Positions 58,603 to 64,000 of a stretch of DNA of 64,000 bases are shown one piece after another. Where the stretch lies: assembly GCA_017645785.1 (NCBI GenBank), contig JAGCNW010000030.1, forward strand, positions 295,222 to 359,221, given 5' to 3'. The position numbers and the translations under genes were made by a program. Position 1 is the stretch's first letter; each line of letters starts with the position of its first letter. Under the pieces are notes generated by a model, which made no database searches, had not been told where the DNA came from, and was given only the letters and a program-made list of their open reading frames with translations. This DNA comes from Treponema sp. (GTDB lineage Bacteria; Spirochaetota; Spirochaetia; Treponematales; Treponemataceae).

Positions 58603-59570
58603 TCTGTTCCCAAGTTATTTACACTGTAGCCATAGATTCGCCAAATGCCGTCGCGCTGGCGAACATGATAAATGTATTCTTTCTTTTCGTAGAAGTTCTT
58701 GTACTTGAACCATTCGTGGACTGTAACAGTTCCCTCTGTCTGAGAGTAGTTTGTTCTCTTTATCTCAAAGCGCTCCGGTATCGCGACGATGTCTTTTTCG
58801 ATTGTGTCCGACATGAGGGCTGCCTTGTAGTCGTTGATCATCTTTTCTCCGTCTTCGGCAGAAGAGGCGGCGTACTTGTTTTTGCGCAAGGGGTCGCTCT
58901 TGAGCATTTCTTCCAAGTCGATGTAGAGGAAGTACTGGTCCCACAAAGACTTTTGTCTTGCCACGATTGTCTGCTCGACAACCTTGTCGGGAGAGATTTG
59001 TTCGGGCTGCAAAATCTCCGCGGTTCCTGCAGTTACAGGAATGAAGCTTGACGACGCGGCCGAAGGAGTGGGGCGGACTTCAAGAGTAAGGCGGTTTGAC
59101 TTAAGCTCGATGTATTTTGACTTGTAGAGTTCGGGATAGAACGAAAGTTCGATGTAGTAAACGCTCGGCTCGTCAAACTTCAAAAAGTTTTTGGCGTTCT
59201 CGACAAAGGAGTATTCTTCGCCGGTCTCAAGAGAAATCTCTCTAAAGTAAACAGTCTGGTTTGTTGTTCTCTTTCTGATAAGCTCGTCTGTCTGTTCGAG
59301 GCGGGTGTTCTTTACCGTAAAGGCGGTAAAGTCGGCGCTGAACATTCTGTCGTCGGCCAGCTTGAAGCGTAAGGTTTCGGGTCCCTTGTTCTTTATGGTG
59401 ACGTGAACGAAAATTGGATTGTCCTCCGCGCTTCCAGGATAGTACATGGTTCTGTCAAAAAACTTGATTGAAACGCTGGCGTTGGAATATCCAGAATTTT
59501 GCGCGCTTTGCGCAAAAACGCTATGGGCAAAGACCGCCAAAATTGCTATAATCAAAAAAGACTTTTTCAT
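58599..59570 (-). CDS. Exported conserved protein of unknown function
   Basis: The 323-residue product has a signal peptide ending HSVFAQ, then an Ig-like beta region (SVSIKFFDRTMYYPGSAEDNPIFVHVTI, in part; YYIELSFYPELYKSKYIEL), a Pro/Ser/Ala linker, and a helical C-terminal domain with HEWFKYKNFYEKKEYIYHVRQRDGIWRIYGY. No enzymatic motif was seen. AAAGGAG precedes the ATG. It is divergent from mfd with only 32 bases between the starts, so its promoter must lie in the first codons of mfd or just before. Confidence 0.6.
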   Translation of the reverse strand: MKKSFLIIAILAVFAHSVFAQSAQNSGYSNASVSIKFFDRTMYYPGSAEDNPIFVHVTIKNKGPETLRFKLADDRMFSADFTAFTVKNTRLEQTDELIRKRTTNQTVYFREISLETGEEYSFVENAKNFLKFDEPSVYYIELSFYPELYKSKYIELKSNRLTLEVRPTPSAASSSFIPVTAGTAEILQPEQISPDKVVEQTIVARQKSLWDQYFLYIDLEEMLKSDPLRKNKYAASSAEDGEKMINDYKAALMSDTIEKDIVAIPERFEIKRTNYSQTEGTVTVHEWFKYKNFYEKKEYIYHVRQRDGIWRIYGYSVNNLGTE

Positions 59571-59602
59571 GAAAACTCCTTTATTTATTATCGGAATTTT
59601 TT

Positions 59603-62600
59603 ATGCTTTCATTAGATAATATAGTAACAACTAAATTAAAAAAATGGCAAGACCTCAACTCGGTTCTTTTGGCTTTGGGCCAAAAAGACGGCTCCGCTTT
59701 TCCCGCCCAAATAGAAGGCCTTGACGGCTCGCTGGCGTCTTTTTTTGCAAAGGCTTATTTGGACGGGCAAAAGTCAAAAAAGGTTCAGGCCGCCCAATAC
59801 GGAAGCGACGCCCAAAGCGCCGGAAGCCTTGATCTTTTGGTCGTAGCCGCAAGCGAGCGAGACGCATGGGAGCTTAGGGACGATTTTGAAAGCGTCGCCG
59901 AAGGGGCCGAAATTCACTGCCTTCCAAATTGGGGAACGCTTCCTTACAGGCCAGCTCCAAGGGGCGGAGCGGTTTTTGGCGAGCGCGCGGCCTTTTTGTC
60001 CAAGCTTCTTTTTAGAGATAATTCTCCGATGAACGTCCAGCAAAGGATTTTCATCGTTTGTCTGAGGGATTTGCTTTCGCCCCTGTGCGATCCGGAATCG
60101 CTAAAAAAAAGATCGATGGTTTTGAGAAAGGGCCAGTCGATAGACACCGAGAGCTTGAGCCAGGCGCTGGCGCAAAACGGATACTTTAGGGTGCCTCGCG
60201 CCACCGTTCCCGGAGAATTCGCGCTGAGAGGCGAGGTCTTGGACATCGTTCTACCCGGAGACGGAAAAGGAGTCCGCGTCACTTTTGACTTTGACCAAAT
60301 AGAAAAAATAAAGACTTTCGTTCCTGACACGCAAGTGACCGAGCGCGAAATCGACGCCGCCCTTATTTTTCCGATGAAGGAAATGATTTTTGGAGAGGCG
60401 GAGGTTAAGGAATTAAGGGAAAAAATCGGCGAATACAAGAAAAAATGTATAAAAAATAATACAAGTTCAGAAAATTTTGAGGATAAAAGTCAACAAAAAG
60501 ATACAAGTTCCGACGTTTTTGAAGGCGGCGAAGACGTTTTGCTGCCATTTACCGAAAAGGCGCTCAAGGTTTTGGAAAGCCGCTTGGATGACTTGGAGCT
60601 GCAAGGTTCGTGCGAGGGAGAGGAGCTTTTTTATCCTCTTATGTTCAAAAACAATTTGCTTGATTATTTGGCTCCTGGAGCGACTGTCGTTTACTTTGAC
60701 TTTGACCGCCAGCTGAATTCGCGCGAGTACTTGCTCAGGGAATGGACTTCTTTGTACAGGAAAGCCCGCTTGGAGGAACCGTGTTTTCCGCCCAAGATGG
60801 CTCTTTATGACTTGCAAAAGCTTCTTCCGCAAAGAAAGCGTTCCGTAATGCTGAGGACCTTGCATACCAATTTGGAGGAGGGCGATGGCGAATCAAGCGA
60901 CAAGGACCTTGGCCTTTCGTTTGCAAAGTCATTCAAGCTGCAAGCGGAGCCTTCCAGAAGCTTTTTTGGCAACATCAATTACCTTAAGGAACAGCTTGAG
61001 GCGCTGCAAAAGGACGGCTTTGACGTCGTCGTTTACGCCGACAACGAAAACCAAGCGCTCAGAATCCAAGAAATACTTTCCGAGGCGATTGGCTTTAAGG
61101 AACGGCCTCTTGTCGTGCTTCCAAAATCGATTTCCGCCGGATTTTCAGTTCCGGACATAAAGCTTTTTGTAATTCAGGAGAACGAAATTTTCGGCCGCCG
61201 CAAAAAGGCAGCCAAGTCAATAAAGAGCGCCAAGAGCGTTCCAATCGACACGTTTGTCGAGCTTACGCCGGGCGACGCGGTTGTCCACGTCAATTACGGC
61301 ATCGGTCTTTTTAAGGGCATCGAGCGCGTAAAAAGCGGCGGCCTTGAGCGCGACTACATCAAGCTTGAGTACGCCGACGAAGATTTTGCCTTTGTTCCGA
61401 TCGAGCAGGCAAACCTGGTCCAGCGCTATATTGGAAACGAGGGCGAGCGCCCTAAGCTTGACCGTATCGGAAGCAAGGCTTGGGAAAACCGCAAAAACCG
61501 CGTCAAGGAAGCCGTTGAAGAGCTTGCGCAAAAGCTCATAGACTTGTATTCGAGAAGAAAGGCTTCGGCCGGCTACGCATTCCCAAAGGACACAGAATGG
61601 CAGACGGCCTTCGAGGCGGCCTTTCCTTACGAAGACACGCCCGACCAAATCAACGTCACAAAAGAAGTCAAGGAAGACATGGAAAAGCCCGTTCCGATGG
61701 ACCGCTTGCTTTGCGGAGACGTCGGCTATGGCAAGACCGAAATCGCCATGCGGGCGGCCTTTAAGGCTGTCCTGGGCGGCCGCCAAGTGGCTTTTTTGGC
61801 TCCGACAACGATTCTTGCCGAGCAGCACTACGAAACTTGCATGGAGCGCTTTAAAAACTTTCCTGTGTCCATAGCGATGCTCAGCCGCTTTGTGAGCAAA
61901 GCCGAGCAAAAGAAGATTTTGGAAAAACTAAAAAACGGCGGCGTGGACATTTTGATTGGAACCCACAAGATAATTCAAAAGGACGTGCAGTTTAAAAACC
62001 TTGGACTTATGATTATCGACGAGGAGCAGCGCTTTGGCGTCAAGGACAAGGAAAAGCTTAAGGCGATAAAGAACAACATCGACTGCCTTGCGATGAGCGC
62101 GACGCCGATTCCCAGAACCCTTCACATGAGCTTTTTGAAAATCCGCGACATGAGCCTTTTGACCACGCCGCCTCAAAACCGCCAGGCCATCGAAACCGTA
62201 ATCGATCCATACAACGATGACCGCGTCGCCGCGGCCATCCGCGCCGAAGTGGAACGGGGAGGGCAAGTCTTTTATTTGCACAACAGGGTCGAAAGCCTTG
62301 AGGACACTAAAAGAAAGCTTGAGCGCTTGGTTCCCGAAATGCTGATTGACGTGGCCCACGGCCAGATGACCAGCGACGAGTTGGACGACATCTTCAGGCG
62401 CTTTAAGAACGGCGGTTTCCAAGTTTTGGTCGCCACGACAATCATCGAAAACGGAATCGACATTCCCAACGTCAACACAATCATTATTGACCGCGCCGAC
62501 ATGTACGGCGTTTCGCAATTGTACCAACTGCGGGGACGGGTAGGACGGAGCGACCGCAAGGCCTACGCTTATATGTTCTATCCCGAAAACAAGGCGCTTA

Positions 62601-63259
62601 GCGAAGTTGCGATGAAGCGCCTGCAGGTTATTAGCGACTTTACGGAGTTGGGAAGCGGATTTAAGATCGCCATGAAGGACTTGGAATTGCGCGGCGCGGG
62701 AAATCTTTTGGGCCGCGACCAATCGGGCAACGTCTACTCTGTCGGCTTTGACTTGTATCTTAGGCTTCTTAACGAGGCTGTGGAACGGCTTACGGCCCAA
62801 AAAGAATACGTTCCCCAAAACGAAGTTTTGCTCGAATTGGATTACACGGGCTTCATTCCGGACACTTACGTTTCGAATCCGCAAGTCAAGATGGAAATTT
62901 ACAAGAAGATCGCTGGCGTCCTAAGCCGCGAAGAATTGGATTCCGTTTACTCGGAGCTTTGCGACCGCTTTGGCCCCGTTCCCGAAGAGGTTGAAAGCCT
63001 TTTGACTTTGGCCGAAATTCGCGTGATTGCGGGCGCCTTGTTCATCAGCTCCATAAAGGAAAAGCAGGGCTTTGCCCGCGTGGAATTTAGCAAGGTGAGC
63101 AACATAAACGTCGACAAGCTTATGAACTTGATTAAGGCAAATCCTGGCTCCGTAAAGCTGGATCCAAGCCAGCCCAACGTTGTCTTGCTCCAAACCGGAA
63201 AGATAGGCTTAAAAGAAAAAGGCGCCTTCCTGTCCGAGATGCTTGAATCGTTGGCATAA
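59603..63259 (+). CDS. mfd: Transcription-repair coupling factor
   Basis: A 1,218-residue SF2 translocase, some 70 residues longer than the typical ~1,150. The UvrB-homology region is at the N-terminus (HCLPNWGTLPYRPAP), the RNA-polymerase-interacting domain near 550-610 (LTPGDAVVHVNYGIGLFKGI), and the helicase motor has Walker A GDVGYGKTE (~704), DEEQRFG (~805), SATPIPRTLHMS and the TRG-type QLRGRVGRSDRKAYAY. It removes stalled RNA polymerase and recruits UvrA. Residues ~280-310 (CIKNNTSSENFEDK..., DTSSDVFEGGED) are encoded by an AT-rich repeat with a 42-base period. TATTAT at 59586-59591 is a possible -10. Confidence 0.95.
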   Translation: MLSLDNIVTTKLKKWQDLNSVLLALGQKDGSAFPAQIEGLDGSLASFFAKAYLDGQKSKKVQAAQYGSDAQSAGSLDLLVVAASERDAWELRDDFESVAEGAEIHCLPNWGTLPYRPAPRGGAVFGERAAFLSKLLFRDNSPMNVQQRIFIVCLRDLLSPLCDPESLKKRSMVLRKGQSIDTESLSQALAQNGYFRVPRATVPGEFALRGEVLDIVLPGDGKGVRVTFDFDQIEKIKTFVPDTQVTEREIDAALIFPMKEMIFGEAEVKELREKIGEYKKKCIKNNTSSENFEDKSQQKDTSSDVFEGGEDVLLPFTEKALKVLESRLDDLELQGSCEGEELFYPLMFKNNLLDYLAPGATVVYFDFDRQLNSREYLLREWTSLYRKARLEEPCFPPKMALYDLQKLLPQRKRSVMLRTLHTNLEEGDGESSDKDLGLSFAKSFKLQAEPSRSFFGNINYLKEQLEALQKDGFDVVVYADNENQALRIQEILSEAIGFKERPLVVLPKSISAGFSVPDIKLFVIQENEIFGRRKKAAKSIKSAKSVPIDTFVELTPGDAVVHVNYGIGLFKGIERVKSGGLERDYIKLEYADEDFAFVPIEQANLVQRYIGNEGERPKLDRIGSKAWENRKNRVKEAVEELAQKLIDLYSRRKASAGYAFPKDTEWQTAFEAAFPYEDTPDQINVTKEVKEDMEKPVPMDRLLCGDVGYGKTEIAMRAAFKAVLGGRQVAFLAPTTILAEQHYETCMERFKNFPVSIAMLSRFVSKAEQKKILEKLKNGGVDILIGTHKIIQKDVQFKNLGLMIIDEEQRFGVKDKEKLKAIKNNIDCLAMSATPIPRTLHMSFLKIRDMSLLTTPPQNRQAIETVIDPYNDDRVAAAIRAEVERGGQVFYLHNRVESLEDTKRKLERLVPEMLIDVAHGQMTSDELDDIFRRFKNGGFQVLVATTIIENGIDIPNVNTIIIDRADMYGVSQLYQLRGRVGRSDRKAYAYMFYPENKALSEVAMKRLQVISDFTELGSGFKIAMKDLELRGAGNLLGRDQSGNVYSVGFDLYLRLLNEAVERLTAQKEYVPQNEVLLELDYTGFIPDTYVSNPQVKMEIYKKIAGVLSREELDSVYSELCDRFGPVPEEVESLLTLAEIRVIAGALFISSIKEKQGFARVEFSKVSNINVDKLMNLIKANPGSVKLDPSQPNVVLLQTGKIGLKEKGAFLSEMLESLA
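60442..60509. repeat. AT-rich element with 42-base period, copy in mfd
   Basis: AAAATGTATAAAA (60442), six bases, ACAAGTT (60461) and ACAAGTT 42 bases on (60503). The encoded peptide shows the same period: NTSSENFEDK and, 14 residues later, DTSSDVFEGG. Confidence 0.55.
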
Positions 63260-63266
63260 TAAAAAA

Positions 63267-63290
63267 AAGCGGTTGGAAAACCAACCGCTT
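63267..63290. terminator. Terminator shared by mfd and tRNA-Pro
   Basis: AAGCGGTTGG / CCAACCGCTT with an AAAA loop. On the minus strand it is followed by eight T, so it is strongest for the tRNA; on the plus strand only TTT follows. Confidence 0.85.
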
Positions 63291-63293
63291 TAG

Positions 63294-63367
63294 TCGGGCT
63301 AACCGAATTCGAATCGGTGACCTCTTGCCCCCCAGACAAGCACGCTAACCAGCTGCGCTATAGCCCG
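63294..63367 (-). tRNA. tRNA-Pro (anticodon GGG)
   Basis: The minus strand folds as a full cloverleaf. The acceptor is CGGGCTA / TAGCCCG with discriminator A. The D stem is GCGC/GCGT, and the anticodon stem is CTTGT/GCAAG with loop CTGGGGG, giving anticodon GGG. The T stem is ACCGA/TCGGT with loop TTCGAAT. The 3' CCA is not encoded (CTA follows), so it depends on a CCA-adding enzyme. Confidence 0.95.
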
Positions 63368-63380
63368 ATGTGTAAAAACT

Positions 63381-63409
63381 ATATTATCAGATTTTAAAAA
63401 ATGTTTCAA
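63381..63409 (-). promoter_or_regulatory. Promoter of tRNA-Pro
   Basis: On the minus strand TTGAAA (63409-63404), a 17-base spacer and TAATAT (63386-63381), 13 bases before the mature 5' end. Confidence 0.75.
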
Positions 63410-63539
63410 GTGGGAACGGGCCTAAAAACGCCAAATTCTGCCTAAATTATATATTGTGGTAGACAGAATATGCGTTATAGGAAGTAAAATATGCGGCAAG
63501 CCCGCAAGGCTTTAAGCGCAAGCGCGCCTTGACACAGTC

Positions 63540-64000
63540 TTATTCTTGGTGCATAAAGGCGAAGTGCCTGTAGTTTATGCTCATCATGATTCCGACGCAA
63601 ACCATCGCCGTCCACATGGACGATCCGCCGTAAGACAAGAAAAGCAAGGGAATTCCCGTGATTGGCATCACGCCCATTACCATTCCGACGTTGACCATAA
63701 AGTGAAAGAAAAAGAGTCCCAATATGCCGGAGGCCGCGTAATATCCGTAATGGTTTGTGACGCGTCGTATTATAAGGATCATTCTTCCCATCAAAAGAAA
63801 ATACAAGATAAAGACTGTAAAGCCGCCAATAAAGCCCGCTTCTTCGGACAGAATGCTAAAGATAAAGTCTGTGGACTGTTCCGGCAAAAATCGCAAGTGG
63901 CTTTGCGTTCCATGCAAGAAACCTTTTCCAAAGAAGCCTCCGGCGCCGATGGCTGTCTTTGACTGGATGATGTTCCAGCCGGCGCCTCGCTTGTCTGTGT
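63540..64000 (-). CDS. rodA: RodA, peptidoglycan glycosyltransferase/SEDS protein (C-terminal part)
   Basis: The open frame enters from the window edge and gives ~153 C-terminal residues. GWNIIQSKTAIGAGGFFGKGFLHGTQSHLRFLPEQSTDFIFSILSEE (read in part) is the SEDS signature with the conserved Gln-Ser and Asp. It is followed by three membrane segments with ITGIPLLFLSYGGSSM. The Phe-Leu-Pro-Glu stretch fits RodA better than FtsW. It polymerises glycan strands for cell elongation. The start is outside the window. The ~170 bases between it and the tRNA hold the tRNA promoter and no gene. Confidence 0.9.
   Translation of the reverse strand, partial: TDKRGAGWNIIQSKTAIGAGGFFGKGFLHGTQSHLRFLPEQSTDFIFSILSEEAGFIGGFTVFILYFLLMGRMILIIRRVTNHYGYYAASGILGLFFFHFMVNVGMVMGVMPITGIPLLFLSYGGSSMWTAMVCVGIMMSINYRHFAFMHQE

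Noticed and set aside
63420..63480. ATTCTG/CAGAAT inverted repeat upstream of tRNA-Pro
   Set aside because: Arms of 6 bases over a long AT-rich loop are expected by chance.

Overview
The window looks like a chromosome segment of a Treponema-like spirochaete of roughly 50% GC, probably a gut, rumen or oral-type species. This is inferred from the many short-lipobox lipoproteins, the leucine-rich-repeat and Listeria/Bacteroides-repeat surface lipoproteins, the FemAB-type peptidoglycan-bridge gene, PilZ and HD-GYP proteins, and signal peptides of treponemal style. The species cannot be fixed without a search. No phage, transposase, CRISPR or rRNA genes were seen.

Layout. (1) 1-3.8 kb: a membrane-anchored winged-helix regulator (cut by the window edge) is divergent from a leucine-rich-repeat lipoprotein, with helically phased direct repeats between them. 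(2) 3.9-8.7 kb: CCA-adding/poly(A) polymerase family enzyme, a small membrane protein, a prohibitin-like protein, chorismate mutase and glycogen synthase. (3) 8.8-15 kb: a promoter and a structured, terminator-ended leader or small RNA, followed by an OmpA-like gene broken by one in-frame TAA and two large surface lipoproteins. (4) 15-16 kb: an Rpn-family nuclease. (5) 16.2-32.9 kb, mostly plus strand: metG, a femAB-like gene, rnz, a one-polypeptide Gld-type ABC transporter with its DUF4340 partner, a CPBP protease (minus strand), a PilZ protein, a HEAT-like secreted protein, comEC, ksgA, yggS, and two RluA-family pseudouridine synthases. (6) 33-35.8 kb: a D,D-carboxypeptidase and a uracil permease. 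(7) 35.8-49.4 kb, minus strand: a tight nine-gene locus with two RND pumps, adaptor, TolC, two Ig-like lipoproteins, two TPR-type proteins and one small secreted protein. (8) 49.5-64 kb: dCMP deaminase, threonine synthase with a lipoprotein, alanine racemase, HD-GYP protein, folC, trpS, a three-gene envelope/signalling operon, mfd, tRNA-Pro and the end of rodA.

Themes. Several housekeeping genes (5901, 28948, 29833, 49561, 52702, 56412) have a sigma-70-like promoter whose -10 ends 6 to 8 bases before the ATG, which predicts leaderless mRNAs. Most envelope genes have ordinary Shine-Dalgarno sites. A family of palindromic repeats of the form GTCATT-stem-CTTGR-stem-AATC-T tract occurs four times. 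Three copies lie at convergent gene ends, where they double as terminators, and one is inserted in frame inside the CCA-enzyme gene. A second, AT-rich element with a 42-base period is shared by an RND gene and mfd.

The best candidates for something undescribed are the in-frame palindromic repeats, the nine-gene RND/Ig-lipoprotein export locus, the membrane regulator with its phased operator array, and the structured RNA upstream of the OmpA-like gene.
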